A stretch of DNA of 64,000 bases from Spirochaetota bacterium (GCA_023401595.1 JAEXDQ010000002.1:1-64000); one strand, 5' to 3'; shown: positions 24,641 to 34,407, numbered from the stretch's first letter. Notes: generated by a model not told the origin, from the letters alone. Translations and numbers: made by a program.

Positions 24641-27565
24641 ATGCAGACAAAAAAACGAATCACAGGATTGTTTTTGCTGTGCCTTCTGACGGCATCGGCA
24701 TTGTTCGCGGCAACCCCATGGGCCGATGTAGAACCACCGGTCATAGACAATGTCATGGTGACGGAAGAGGATTCGTACAGGATCGCCGTCCAGTTCATCA
24801 TGCCCACAGGCGACGACGGGGCGGACAAGGGAGAAGTGTTCATCTACGACTCATCCACCGGCGAGCTTGTGGACTCCCGTCCGATAGGGCGATCTAAAAA
24901 CGCGAAGAGAACGGTAGAGTTCAGTTTGGACCATAGCGCCGTCTACACTATCCAGGTCATTTCGGCAAGGCGTTCGGAAGAAACCAAGAAACAAAGCGTC
25001 GCCTATGATTTCTCCTATACGCTTCCATTGGAAAAGCCCATGGTCTCGGCCTTGAACAAGGGGAACGGTTCGGTGGCGGTACGGTTCGACGCCATAGCGG
25101 AGGCGGACCGGTATCTGATCAGGCTGCGCAACGTCTCCACCGACGAAGACCTCAGGCTCCAGCTCGTGCGGGAAGCGGGCGAATTCCTTTTCTCCGACCT
25201 CGCGATAGATCAGGTCTACGAGATTACGGTCGCAGCGTACCGGGGGCGGGAACAGGCGGTCAGCGTACCGCTGGCCAAGACGTCCAGGGCGGAAGCGGAA
25301 CGGATATGGCGGTTCGCCAGCTTCGGACAGTCCTCGAAGAAGGATGCGCTCAACTACATGGAGATGCTCGACAGCGACGATCTCCGCTTCTCCTTGTACA
25401 GCTGTACCTACGACGCCAAAAGCGGCATGATCAACGACAAGGGGGGCAAATTCACCGCGTTCCACGACGGGGTGTCGTTCTACTATACTGTCATCGACCC
25501 CAAGACTGAGAATTTTGAACTGAGCGCGACATTCACCATCGACTACATCAATCCGACCGCCGACGGACAGGAGGGGTTCGGGCTGATCTGCATGGATAGC
25601 CTCGGTGAAGACGGGGTTTCTGGAACGAACCATTATACCAACAGCACAGCGTTGATCGCGACGAAATATGAAGCCACCATCGGCGGGAGCAAGAAGACCA
25701 GCAAGGACACGCTTGGGGCCAGGTTCGTCACGGGATTGACCAAGGAGATTATCGAAGGCGGGGATGAAGAGATCGCCAAGAACGGCAGGTCGGTGTCCCA
25801 GGCCTACAGCTATGACCAGAGCGAACTGGTCCGGCAGGGGGATGTCTACCGGCTGACGCTGAAAAAGGACAACACAGGCTATCACGCCATCTACAGGCGG
25901 GAGATCGCCAGTGAGGACACTATAGAGGAATATACGTTGTACGGTTCGGAAAAACTGGAAGTCATCGACCCCGACCACAGTTATGTCGGGTTCGTCGTCG
26001 CCAGAGGCTGTAACGCGACGGTCAGCGACGTCCGCATGGTGATTACCGACCCGGCGACGGATCCTCCCGCGCAGGCTGAACCAGAGGAATTGGTTCCGCT
26101 GGTCGCGAAGGTGGATTCCCCCACTACGTATGGCGACGACGACTACCCGTTCGTGTTCTGCGCCAATGCCGACGGCAGGCTCACGGTATCGCTCAACGAC
26201 GGTACGAAGCTGGTGGATTCCGAACCGGTCAGAGCGGAAAAGGATTTTACCAAGACTTTCGCGATCGCTCCGGGGTTCAACGACTATATCGTCACCTTCA
26301 CTCCCGACGCGACCTACAAGCCGGGGCCGAAGCAGACGCTCGCCGCCTACGACCGGACGTTGAAACAGTATGTGGAGAGCTATGCATCCGTCACCATCAT
26401 GCACTCGGTCATCTATATCGCCTATGAAGGTGAGAGCCTGTATGTTTCTCGCGACGGCTCTCCGTTCGGGAAAGGGACCAAGGCCGATCCGCTGGATATT
26501 GCGTCGGCGGTCAGCTATGTCCGCCCGGGGCAGACGATCATCTTGGAACCGGGGACGTATTACCTGAACAGACCGTTGATCATCGAACGGGGCAACAGCG
26601 GCAAGAAGGGGGCGCCTAAAAAGCTCCTCGTGGACGGCGGCAGGGCGATACTTGATTTCTCCATGGCGGGCGGCGGCATGCAGCTTTGGGGCGACTGGTG
26701 GGAAATCGAAGGAATCGATATCGTCCGGACACAGGGCAACGTCAAAGGGCTTCAGATCGCCGGCGACTACAATATCGTGCGGAAGGTGCAAGCCTATGAA
26801 TGCGGCGATACCGGTATACAGATTTCAGGAACCAGCATGGAGCCGTTCGATAAGTGGCCTCATGACAATCAGGTGGTCGGCTGCATCAGCCATGACAACT
26901 GCGATCCGGCGCAGAACAACGCCGACGGATTCGCCGCGAAGCTTACCTGTGGGAACGGCAACGAGTTCCGCAACTGCATCGCCTACAGCAATATCGACGA
27001 TGGCTGGGATCTGTTCGCCAAGATTGAGTCCGGCCCTATCGGAGCGGTGCTGATCGAAAGCTGCGTGGCATATAGGAACGGGTCGTTGAGCAATGGCTTT
27101 GGCAATGGCGACGGCAACGGTTTCAAGCTGGGGGGAGACGGTATCGCCGTGGCCCATGTACTTCGCAATAGCGTCGCGTACCAAAACGGAGCCAGCGGTA
27201 TCACCAGCAACAGCAATCCTGCGCTGATTCTCGACAGAATCACCAGCTACGGCAACAACGGCTACAATGTCTCGTTGTATGGCAAAGGTACGGGAGAACG
27301 GCTGTTCCAGGCCTCCGGCGTACTTTCCCTCAACGGAATGATGGCGGACAATGTCGATGAGATGCCTTCCCTGTTTTCCGTGGACAATTATTTCTTCGAC
27401 GGGGCGAACAGCCGCAACAGCTTGGGGGTGGCCGTAGACGAGGGTTCGTTCATCAGTACCGACTTGACGATCATACCGACCATCGATGCGGAAGGGAAGG
27501 TCGATATGAACAATCTGTTGGTCTTGGACGATACGGCCCCGGCGCAGGCGGGCGCCCGACTTTAG
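24641..27565 (+). CDS. PL9-type pectate lyase / exopolygalacturonate lyase, large exported
   Basis: The protein has 974 residues from the ATG at 24641 (AAGGAC upstream); the frame extends 16 codons further but without a ribosome site. A signal peptide ends near ALFAAT. Two fibronectin-III-like stretches follow (to about residue 215), then a beta-rich domain (about 220-480) and, from about 590, a right-handed parallel beta-helix. There, GSPFGKGTKADPLDIASAVS, NNADGFAAKL (near 760), SNIDDGWDLF and FKLGGDG match the PL9 catalytic and Ca2+-binding region. It cleaves polygalacturonate by beta-elimination outside the cell or in the periplasm. The long antisense frame at 24851-26791 is a codon-bias shadow. 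Confidence 0.85.
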   Translation: MQTKKRITGLFLLCLLTASALFAATPWADVEPPVIDNVMVTEEDSYRIAVQFIMPTGDDGADKGEVFIYDSSTGELVDSRPIGRSKNAKRTVEFSLDHSAVYTIQVISARRSEETKKQSVAYDFSYTLPLEKPMVSALNKGNGSVAVRFDAIAEADRYLIRLRNVSTDEDLRLQLVREAGEFLFSDLAIDQVYEITVAAYRGREQAVSVPLAKTSRAEAERIWRFASFGQSSKKDALNYMEMLDSDDLRFSLYSCTYDAKSGMINDKGGKFTAFHDGVSFYYTVIDPKTENFELSATFTIDYINPTADGQEGFGLICMDSLGEDGVSGTNHYTNSTALIATKYEATIGGSKKTSKDTLGARFVTGLTKEIIEGGDEEIAKNGRSVSQAYSYDQSELVRQGDVYRLTLKKDNTGYHAIYRREIASEDTIEEYTLYGSEKLEVIDPDHSYVGFVVARGCNATVSDVRMVITDPATDPPAQAEPEELVPLVAKVDSPTTYGDDDYPFVFCANADGRLTVSLNDGTKLVDSEPVRAEKDFTKTFAIAPGFNDYIVTFTPDATYKPGPKQTLAAYDRTLKQYVESYASVTIMHSVIYIAYEGESLYVSRDGSPFGKGTKADPLDIASAVSYVRPGQTIILEPGTYYLNRPLIIERGNSGKKGAPKKLLVDGGRAILDFSMAGGGMQLWGDWWEIEGIDIVRTQGNVKGLQIAGDYNIVRKVQAYECGDTGIQISGTSMEPFDKWPHDNQVVGCISHDNCDPAQNNADGFAAKLTCGNGNEFRNCIAYSNIDDGWDLFAKIESGPIGAVLIESCVAYRNGSLSNGFGNGDGNGFKLGGDGIAVAHVLRNSVAYQNGASGITSNSNPALILDRITSYGNNGYNVSLYGKGTGERLFQASGVLSLNGMMADNVDEMPSLFSVDNYFFDGANSRNSLGVAVDEGSFISTDLTIIPTIDAEGKVDMNNLLVLDDTAPAQAGARL

Positions 27566-27567
27566 GA

Positions 27568-27630
27568 GCCCTACGGTAGCCCGGGGTAGCCCAGGGGTAG
27601 CCCTACGGTAGCCCAGCGGTAGCTCTACGG
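27568..27630. repeat. 11-bp tandem repeat around GGTAGC
   Basis: GGTAGC occurs at 27575, 27585, 27596, 27607 and 27618, at steps of 10, 11, 11 and 11 bases, with connecting CCC(A/T) and ACG variants. It starts directly after the pectate lyase stop codon, a position like that of the 22-bp repeat after the aminotransferase. It does not form a good terminator. Confidence 0.8.
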
Positions 27631-27794
27631 CGATCCGACAGCGGTGGGAGGAGGCGACGGAAAGTCCCCCCTCCCCATCCGCTACGCTATTTTCCGTTTC
27701 TCGACACAAGGAATGAACCGGCGTCCAAGACTTTCACATAGCCTTGGGCATCGAGCTTTTCCTGCATCCTCCGGTAAGATGTCCACAGTGTTAT

Positions 27795-27823
27795 TTACCG
27801 ACCGGCAGAGATACGGTATGATG
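27795..27823 (+). promoter_or_regulatory. Sigma70-type promoter for the FAH-family gene
   Basis: TTTACC (27795-27800) and TATGAT (27818-27823) are spaced by 17 bases, 28 bases before the start codon. The match is four and five of six to the consensus boxes. Confidence 0.5.
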
Positions 27824-27850
27824 TTCATGACTTTGCGAGGGGGGACTGAC

Positions 27851-28609
27851 ATGAAATATGTACGAATCGAGTATCAGAATACGCCGAGGTATGGAATCAT
27901 CGACGGTAATGACGTCAGGTTGATGGACGGCACCCCGTTCACTTCATACACGATGACCGAAACCGTAGTCCCGATGTCGCAGGCGAAGCTGCTGGCTCCG
28001 TGCGAACCGTCGAAGGGAGTGTGCATCGGATTGAACTACCGCGACCATGCCGAAGAATTCAACCTTCCCATTCCCGCCGAACCGGTCGTATTCCTCAAAC
28101 CCTCCACAAGTCTCAACGACCCCGACGGGGGAATCGTCTACCCGCCGCAGAGCAAACGGCTCGACTATGAAGCGGAACTGGCGATCGTCATCAAAAAAAC
28201 GGCGAAAAACATCGAGGAACGGGATGTTGATGAATATGTTCTTGGATACACATGCGCCAACGACGCGACCGCCCGCGACCTGCAACCGAAACAAGGGCAA
28301 TGGACAGTGGCGAAGTCGTTCGATACCTTCATGCCGCTGGGGCCGGTCATCACCGACGAGGTGGATCCGAATACGTTGGATATCGAAAGCAAGGTGAACG
28401 GCAGGACGATGCAGAAGTCGAACACCTCCAATCTGATTTTCAAACCGGCGTTCTTGGTCAGCTATCTCTCCAAGGTCATGACGCTGCTCCCCGGCGACGT
28501 CATCCTCACAGGCACTCCGGGAGGAATCAGCGGCATGCAGATAGGAGACAGGGTGGACGTCATCATCGACCAAATCGGAATTCTGACGAATACGATCGTC
28601 GCTCCATAA
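27851..28609 (+). CDS. Fumarylacetoacetate hydrolase-family enzyme
   Basis: The protein has 252 residues from the ATG at 27851, with GAGGGGGG upstream; the longer frame to the left overlaps the repeat and promoter. Family landmarks are GLNYRDHAEE, VFLKPSTSLND, the metal-binding LDYEAELAIVI (acidic ligands) and GYTCANDATARDLQPKQGQW, followed by LLPGDVILTGTPGG. Such enzymes cleave C-C bonds of acylpyruvates or hydrate or isomerise 2-keto-3-deoxy acids, using Mg2+ or Mn2+. Downstream of a pectate lyase, a role in the catabolism of a sugar-acid product is attractive, but oxaloacetate decarboxylase or acylpyruvase activity is equally possible. Confidence 0.85.
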   Translation: MKYVRIEYQNTPRYGIIDGNDVRLMDGTPFTSYTMTETVVPMSQAKLLAPCEPSKGVCIGLNYRDHAEEFNLPIPAEPVVFLKPSTSLNDPDGGIVYPPQSKRLDYEAELAIVIKKTAKNIEERDVDEYVLGYTCANDATARDLQPKQGQWTVAKSFDTFMPLGPVITDEVDPNTLDIESKVNGRTMQKSNTSNLIFKPAFLVSYLSKVMTLLPGDVILTGTPGGISGMQIGDRVDVIIDQIGILTNTIVAP

Positions 28610-28808
28610 CCCGTACCTGACCATCAAGTTCCAGACCCGCGGCCCAATACTGTATGACAAGGCTGTAATAGTGCAAGGCGCCCCAAACCGACCATCGGAC
28701 GGTTCAGACAAGACCAAATCGGCCAAGCACCACCGCCGCATCATTACAATGCCTCTACGCCGTTACGACGCCCCTTCTCCAACACCCTTCCGACATTCTT
28801 CCAACGGC

Positions 28809-28845
28809 GAAGACCTCCGTGAAAAACAATTCCGCGAAGGTCTTC
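28809..28845. terminator. Hairpin between convergent genes
   Basis: GAAGACCT (28809-28816) pairs with AGGTCTTC (28838-28845), and inner CCGTG/CGCGA adds more pairs. It lies between the plus-strand FAH-family gene and the minus-strand asnB and may act in either direction, though neither side has a clean T-run. Confidence 0.4.
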
Positions 28846-28881
28846 ACATGAAGTTTTCCATTCTCTCCTACAAATGGGAGC

Positions 28882-30576
28882 TCATGCCTTGTACGCTTGG
28901 TCGTGTACCCCTGCGATGGCACGACCGGAAGGTTCGTTCATCTTTTTGAATGCGGCATCCCATTCCAAGGCTATCGCCGTGGAGCATGCGACCGAGGCTT
29001 CGTGGGGCACGCACCGGGCCGCCGACTCGGAGGGAAAGTGTTTGGCGAATATCGAACGGTAGTAGTACTCCTCCTTGGTGGACGGGGTGTTGATCGGGAA
29101 TCTTTTCGCCGCGGCCGCGAACTGTTGATCGGAAACGAGTTCGTCGGTCATTTTCCGAAGGGTATCTATCCAGTTGTATCCGACACCGTCGGAGAACTGC
29201 TCCTTCTGACGCCAGGTGATGGAGGACGGCATATAGTCCTTGAACGCTTCGCGGAGAATCCATTTCTCAATCCGGGGCTTGCCGTCAACCATCAGGGACA
29301 TTTTGTCCTTGGGGTTGAGCCGCATCGCCACATCGATGAAATCCTTGTCGAGGAACGGGACGCGCCCCTCCACACCCCAGGCGGCGAGCGACTTGTTGGC
29401 TCGCAGGCAATCGTACAGATGCAGTTTGCCCAACTTGCGAACCGTCTCGTCGTGGAGCGCCTGCGGATTCGGAGCTTTGTGGAAATAGAGATAGCCGCCG
29501 AACAGTTCGTCGGAGCCCTCGCCGGACAGGACCATCTTGATGCCCATGGACTTGATCACCCTCGCCAGCAGGAACATCGGGGTCGAGGCGCGGACGGTGG
29601 TGATATCGTAGGTTTCCAGATAGTAGATGACATCGTCCAACGCATCGAGCGCTTCCTGGATGGTGAAATGCACTTCGTGATGGACCGTCCCGATGAAATC
29701 GGCCGCGACCCTCGCCGCGGCGAGGTCGGGGGATCCATCGAGCCCGATGGCGAAGCTATGCAGCCGCGGCCACCAAGCGACCTCGGTATCGGCGCTTTCA
29801 ATGCGCTTGGCCGCATATTTCGCCGTGACGGCGGCGATGATCGTACTGTCCAGCCCGCCGGAAAGCAATACGCCATAGGGGACGTCGCTCATCAGCTGAC
29901 GTTTGACGGCGGCTTCAAGGGCCGTTCGCAGTTCATCGATATCGCTGGCGTCGTCCTTGACGGCGTCGTAGGACATCCAGTCCCTCCTGTACCATTGGAC
30001 GGGTCTGCCGTCGGGACTATAGTAGTACTGGCCCGGGAGGAATTCCTCGATCGTCGCACAGATGCCTTCCAATGCTTTCAGCTCGCTGGCGACATAGTAG
30101 TGGCCTTCCCCATCCCACCCCTGATACAGGGGGATGATGCCGATATGGTCGCGGGCGACCAAGTAGACGTCTTTTTCCATATCGTAGAGGGCGAAGGCGA
30201 AGATACCGTTCAAGTCCTCAAGAAAATCGGGGCCTTTGTCCCGGTAGAGCGCAAGAATCACTTCGCAGTCGCTCTGCGTCTGGAATTCATAGTATTTGCC
30301 GTCGGTACCGTCGTACCGTTTGCGAATCTCCTGATGATTGTAGATTTCGCCGTTCGCCGCCAGCACAAGCTTACCGTCTTTGCTGTACAACGGTTGTTTT
30401 CCTGATAACGGATCTACGATAGACAGCCGTTCATGGCTGATGATCGTATTTTCGCCACAATAGATGCCGGACCAGTCCGGCCCCCGATGCCGAATCTTGC
30501 GCGACATGGAAAGGACTCTGTCGCGATACTGCGCGGCCCCTTCCTCGACGTCGAACATTCCTACGAATCCACACAT
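28882..30576 (-). CDS. asnB: Asparagine synthetase, glutamine-hydrolysing
   Basis: The protein has 564 residues. The start is fixed at the ATG at 30576 because Cys2 of MCGFVGMF must become the N-terminal nucleophile of the glutaminase domain; GGAGG lies nine bases upstream. The class II glutaminase part (RHRGPDWSG, LAANGEIYNHQEI, FQTQSDCEVIL) takes about residues 2-200. The synthetase part carries the PPi-loop SGGLDST at about 238-244 and GEGSDELFGGY. It makes Asn from Asp, Gln and ATP in the cytoplasm. The length agrees with E. coli AsnB. The gene is single, convergent with the FAH gene, and its 5' region contains the terminator of the arg operon, so it has its own promoter. Confidence 0.95.
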   Translation of the reverse strand: MCGFVGMFDVEEGAAQYRDRVLSMSRKIRHRGPDWSGIYCGENTIISHERLSIVDPLSGKQPLYSKDGKLVLAANGEIYNHQEIRKRYDGTDGKYYEFQTQSDCEVILALYRDKGPDFLEDLNGIFAFALYDMEKDVYLVARDHIGIIPLYQGWDGEGHYYVASELKALEGICATIEEFLPGQYYYSPDGRPVQWYRRDWMSYDAVKDDASDIDELRTALEAAVKRQLMSDVPYGVLLSGGLDSTIIAAVTAKYAAKRIESADTEVAWWPRLHSFAIGLDGSPDLAAARVAADFIGTVHHEVHFTIQEALDALDDVIYYLETYDITTVRASTPMFLLARVIKSMGIKMVLSGEGSDELFGGYLYFHKAPNPQALHDETVRKLGKLHLYDCLRANKSLAAWGVEGRVPFLDKDFIDVAMRLNPKDKMSLMVDGKPRIEKWILREAFKDYMPSSITWRQKEQFSDGVGYNWIDTLRKMTDELVSDQQFAAAAKRFPINTPSTKEEYYYRSIFAKHFPSESAARCVPHEASVACSTAIALEWDAAFKKMNEPSGRAIAGVHDQAYKA

Positions 30577-30898
30577 ACCTGGGTACCTCCAAAAACTTCG
30601 TCGGCCAATTGGCGCCGACGGCAGACAATCCAATCCTTGCAAAAAACAGTCTCCGTCCGGTAACCGCCGTCCCCTACAGCACCTGGCAAGCATCCCGCCC
30701 TGTCGCCCTACCCTGCACGGTCTGGGAAAAAGTACGGCTCCAGCCCTTTCCCACTAAACAGCGACGTATAGCCCATCCCCCCCCTGCTCCTGCCGTCGGA
30801 CGAAGGAAACGGACTGATCGGCCAGGCGGGCGAACAAGGACAGTACACAGGTACGGCCTTGTGAGCCCAACGCAGCCTAGCGGTTTTTATCCGAGCAG
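30577..30898 (-). other. asnB upstream region
   Basis: About 320 bases between asnB and the arg operon terminator. I see no gene, T-box or clear promoter. Several C-rich runs (for example 30775-30784) make it look non-coding; plus-strand frames here are unsupported. Confidence 0.4.
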
Positions 30899-30936
30899 AA
30901 AAAAAAGACGCTCCACTCCCGAAAGAGTGAAACGCC
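30899..30936 (-). terminator. arg operon terminator
   Basis: On the minus strand GGCGTTTCACTC and GAGTGGAGCGTC form a complete 12-pair stem (with G-U pairs) around TTTCGG, followed by eight T. It stands 57 bases after the argD stop. Confidence 0.9.
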
Positions 30937-30993
30937 TTTGTTTCTTGCCGTGATACTACTTACTTTCCCTAGGGAATGTCAACGACCCCTTCC

Positions 30994-32226
30994 CTATTTC
31001 CCATCGGAAACCAAGGTTGAGAAGACTTCGTCCAGGATTGCCAGGGCCCGGTCGATCTCATCGGTAGTGACGGTAAGAGGCGGGACGAACCGCAGCACAT
31101 CGTACCCGGCCGAAGCGACAAGGAGACCACGCTCCATGGCCGCGTCGACGACGACACGGGGCGGAACAGTGAGCTGGACGCCAAGCATCAGGCCGCGGCC
31201 TCGGACATCGACGGCAAGCGAGGGATATTTCGCCTGCAAATCGCGGAGGGCGTCGATGAAGTAAGCGCTTGTGGAACGGACATGCTCGCACAGACCGCCT
31301 TCCGCCAGACGTTCCAGCATGACGCAGGCCCCGCTCATGGCGAGCAGGTTGCCGCCGAAGGTCGCCGCATGATCTCCCGGCTGCAGAATATCGGCGGCGA
31401 CGCCGCAGGCGACCATCGCACCGGCGGGGACTCCACCCGCCAGAGCTTTGGCGAGGGTCATCACATCGGGCTTGACCCCATAGGTCTGCCAGGCGAACGG
31501 CTGGCCGGAGCGCCCCATGCCGCACTGCACCTCATCGAACATCAGCAGGATATGCCGTTCATCGCACAACGTCCGCAACGCCTTGAGGAATTCAGGATCG
31601 GCGGGAATGATTCCGCCCTCGCCCTGGATGGGCTCGACCATGATGGCGCAAGTATCGTCATTGACCTGGGCCAGCACGCTGTCGAAATCATTGAAAGCCG
31701 CATAACGTATCCGGGGCAGCAGAGGGTCGAAATTCTTGTGGTACTTGTCCTGACCGGTGGCTGTGATCGCCCCGTAGGTCCTTCCATGGAAAGAATGCTC
31801 CATGGTGATGATCTCCGTCCGGCCGCCTCCGTCCAGATGACCAAACTTTCTCGCCAGCTTCAACGCCGCCTCGTTCGCTTCGGCGCCGCTGTTGCAGAAG
31901 AACACCTTGTCCATGCCGGACAGCTGTTTGAGCGACTGGGCCGCGGAAACGGCGTAGGGGTTCCAGTAGAGGTTGGAGCAATGGAGCAAGCCGTTGTCGA
32001 TCACACGCTTGAGAGCGGCCGACAGCAATTCATCACCATACCCCAATGCGTTCACGGCGATGCCCGCGACGAAATCGAGATATTCCTTCCCGTCCGCATC
32101 GACCAGAGTCCGGCCATGACCGGACACAAACGCAACAGGAAACTGGGCGTAGGTACGCATGATAGCGTCCTGTCCCTGCGCCACGATATCGGACATCAAT
32201 CCATACGCACATTCTTGTTTATTCAT
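30994..32226 (-). CDS. argD: Acetylornithine aminotransferase
   Basis: The protein has 410 residues. The second Met (32226) is preferred, five bases after GGAGG. The class III aminotransferase fold shows FCNSGAEANEAALKLARK, HSFHGRTYGAITATGQ, LLMFDEVQCGMGRSG and the PLP lysine in MTLAKALAGGVP. It converts N-acetylglutamate semialdehyde to N-acetylornithine with glutamate as amino donor. It is last in argC-argJ-argB-argD, starting 11 bases after the argB stop. With argJ recycling the acetyl group, the four genes run the path from acetylglutamate to ornithine. A strong terminator follows. Confidence 0.93.
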   Translation of the reverse strand: MNKQECAYGLMSDIVAQGQDAIMRTYAQFPVAFVSGHGRTLVDADGKEYLDFVAGIAVNALGYGDELLSAALKRVIDNGLLHCSNLYWNPYAVSAAQSLKQLSGMDKVFFCNSGAEANEAALKLARKFGHLDGGGRTEIITMEHSFHGRTYGAITATGQDKYHKNFDPLLPRIRYAAFNDFDSVLAQVNDDTCAIMVEPIQGEGGIIPADPEFLKALRTLCDERHILLMFDEVQCGMGRSGQPFAWQTYGVKPDVMTLAKALAGGVPAGAMVACGVAADILQPGDHAATFGGNLLAMSGACVMLERLAEGGLCEHVRSTSAYFIDALRDLQAKYPSLAVDVRGRGLMLGVQLTVPPRVVVDAAMERGLLVASAGYDVLRFVPPLTVTTDEIDRALAILDEVFSTLVSDGK

Positions 32227-32237
32227 CATCCCCTCCG

Positions 32238-33125
32238 CTATTTCTCGGAATACACCGACGGGGTCATCATGGTACCGATACCCTTCGTCGTGAAGATTTC
32301 CAGCAGGATGCTGTGGTCAAGCCTGCCGTCCAGGATATGGACGCTCTTGACTCCCTTGATGATACCGTCGATACAGCACTGCGCCTTCGGAATCATCCCG
32401 CCCTTGATTGTGCCGTCGTTGATATAGTCCAGCGCTTCGTCTATCGTCAGACGGCGGATGATGGTATCCGGGTCATCCTTGTCCTTGAGGATGCCTTCGA
32501 CATCGGTCAGGAAGATCAGCTTCTGGGCATGAAGCGCCCCGGCGATAGCGCTGGCGGCGTAGTCGGCGTTGATGTTGTAGGTGTTTCCAAGCTCGTCCAT
32601 ACCAATCGGGGAGATGACGGGGACGAAGTTGTTTTCAAGCAACGTCGATACCAGCGCCGTGTCCACCTGGTCAACCTCGCCGACGAAACCAAGGTCCCGC
32701 CCCTTCGGGTCGAGCTTTTTGTGTGCCATCAGCGTCCTGCCGTCCTTGCCGTTGATGCCGACGGCCTTGATCCCCACGCTCTCCAAGTCGGCGACCAACG
32801 CCTTGTTGATGGAGCCGGAAAGAACCATCTCCGCCACCTTGGCCGTCTCTTCGTCGGTCACCCGCAGTCCATCGAGGAACACGGTCTCCTTGCCCAGACG
32901 GTCGAGCAAATTGGTGATCTCCTTGCCCCCGCCATGGACGACGACCGGCATCAGGCCGATATACTTCATCAGGGCGATGTCCTGAATCACCGACTTGCGG
33001 AGCTTTTCATCGACCATCGCGCTACCGCCGTACTTCACTACGACGATAGTACCGGCGAACCGCCGGATATACGGTATGGCTTCAATCAGCACCTCGGCTT
33101 TCTTGATTTCCTGCTGCATGTCCAT
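32238..33125 (-). CDS. argB: Acetylglutamate kinase
   Basis: The protein has 295 residues, the length of arginine-sensitive NAG kinases. VVKYGGSAM is the N-terminal phosphate-binding loop, VVVHGGGKEI the second glycine loop, and NADYAASAIAGALHA and FLTDVEGIL fit the amino-acid kinase fold. The N-terminal helix (MQQEIKKAEVLIEAIPYIRR) is the one that mediates hexamer formation and arginine feedback in this family, so feedback control is likely. The ATG has AGGAGC six bases upstream and starts three bases after the argJ stop, so translation is probably coupled. Confidence 0.95.
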   Translation of the reverse strand: MDMQQEIKKAEVLIEAIPYIRRFAGTIVVVKYGGSAMVDEKLRKSVIQDIALMKYIGLMPVVVHGGGKEITNLLDRLGKETVFLDGLRVTDEETAKVAEMVLSGSINKALVADLESVGIKAVGINGKDGRTLMAHKKLDPKGRDLGFVGEVDQVDTALVSTLLENNFVPVISPIGMDELGNTYNINADYAASAIAGALHAQKLIFLTDVEGILKDKDDPDTIIRRLTIDEALDYINDGTIKGGMIPKAQCCIDGIIKGVKSVHILDGRLDHSILLEIFTTKGIGTMMTPSVYSEK

Positions 33126-33128
33126 ACG

Positions 33129-34361
33129 CTAGCTCCTGTAGTCGCCGTTGATCCGGACGTATTCGTAGGAAAGGTCGCATCCCCAGGCCGTGGCTGTCGC
33201 ATCGCCGTCGTTCAGTTTCGCCAGGACGGCGACATCCTTCTCCAACAGGATTTTCTTCGCCAGCTGTTCGTCGAAGGCCACCGGTTCGCCATTGGCGACG
33301 ACGACGATCATGCCCTTGTCGCTGGCGAATGAGAGTTCCGTCCCCGCCGGATCGAAATCCGCACCGCTGTAGCCCATGGCGCAGAGAATGCGCCCCCAGT
33401 TCGCGTCGGCTCCGAAGAACGCGGCCTTCACCAGACTGGAGCTGACCACCGAACGGGCCAGGACCCGCGCGTCCTCGACGCTTTTCGCCCCGTTGACAGT
33501 CACCTCGATGAACTTGCCTGCCCCCTCGCCGTCCCTGACGATCGCCTTCGCAAGGAACGTATGCACATAGGTGAACGCTTCGCAGAAAGTCTCCCACTGC
33601 GGAGTTCCCTCACACAGCTCCACGTCGCTGCAACCGTTGGCCAGCACCAGCACCGTGTCGTTGGTAGACGTATCGCCATCCACCGAAATCATGTTGTAGG
33701 TGTCGATGATCGTCGTACCAAGCAATTTTTGCAGAGACTTCGCAGGAATTCCCGCGTCAGTGGTGATGAACGATAGCATCGTCGCCATGTTGGGATGGAT
33801 CATCCCAGAACCCTTGGCCATGCCGGCGATCCGCACCGGCTTTCCGTCGATCTCGATTTCGACGGCGACCTCCTTGCGGAACGTATCGGTCGTACAGATC
33901 GCTTCCGCCGCCGCGACCGCCGCTTCCGGCTCCTTCGACAACCCCTTCATACAGACCTTGATGCCTTTCTTGACCGTATCCATCGGAAGCGGTACCCCAA
34001 TGACCCCGGTGGAACAGACCAGTACCTGGTCGGCGGTAACAGCGCTCCCCCTGGCGGACAGTAGCTCGGCGGCTTGAGCGGCCATGGCTTTCGCATCGGC
34101 CAGCCCTTGCTCGCCAGTACAGGCGTTGGCATTGCCGCTGTTGACCACGACCGCGACCATCGGCTTGCCGCTGTCAACCAGCTGTTTGTCCCAGAGAACA
34201 GGCGCTGCCTTGACCTTGTTCGTCGTAAAAGCCCCGGCGGCTTGGGCTGGAACCTCGCTGACCAGTACCGTCATGTCCTTCTTCCGCTTTTTGATGCCAG
34301 CGGCAATGCCATTGGCCAGAAATCCCTTCGGGGCGGTGATACCGCCTTCAATCGTCTTCAT
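33129..34361 (-). CDS. argJ: Glutamate N-acetyltransferase / ornithine acetyltransferase
   Basis: The protein has 410 residues. The self-cleavage site is in GMIHPNMATMLSF, between Ala193 and Thr194; Thr194 becomes the nucleophile of the beta chain. GVIGVPLPMDTVKKGI and NSGNANACTG are other family marks. It moves the acetyl group from N-acetylornithine to glutamate, recycling it. Whether it also uses acetyl-CoA (bifunctional form) cannot be read reliably from sequence; no argA or argE is in the window. It lies between argC and argB; AAGGA precedes the ATG. Confidence 0.95.
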   Translation of the reverse strand: MKTIEGGITAPKGFLANGIAAGIKKRKKDMTVLVSEVPAQAAGAFTTNKVKAAPVLWDKQLVDSGKPMVAVVVNSGNANACTGEQGLADAKAMAAQAAELLSARGSAVTADQVLVCSTGVIGVPLPMDTVKKGIKVCMKGLSKEPEAAVAAAEAICTTDTFRKEVAVEIEIDGKPVRIAGMAKGSGMIHPNMATMLSFITTDAGIPAKSLQKLLGTTIIDTYNMISVDGDTSTNDTVLVLANGCSDVELCEGTPQWETFCEAFTYVHTFLAKAIVRDGEGAGKFIEVTVNGAKSVEDARVLARSVVSSSLVKAAFFGADANWGRILCAMGYSGADFDPAGTELSFASDKGMIVVVANGEPVAFDEQLAKKILLEKDVAVLAKLNDGDATATAWGCDLSYEYVRINGDYRS

Positions 34362-34407
34362 ATGTCGTATTCCTTATACTTTTTCCACAGGATGTCGCCC
34401 GTTGCCA

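Noticed and set aside
24851..26791. 646-codon minus-strand open frame
   Set aside because: Antisense to the pectate lyase; composition is Arg/His-rich low-complexity, with no domain or ribosome site.
28897..30405. 502-codon plus-strand open frame
   Set aside because: Antisense shadow of asnB.
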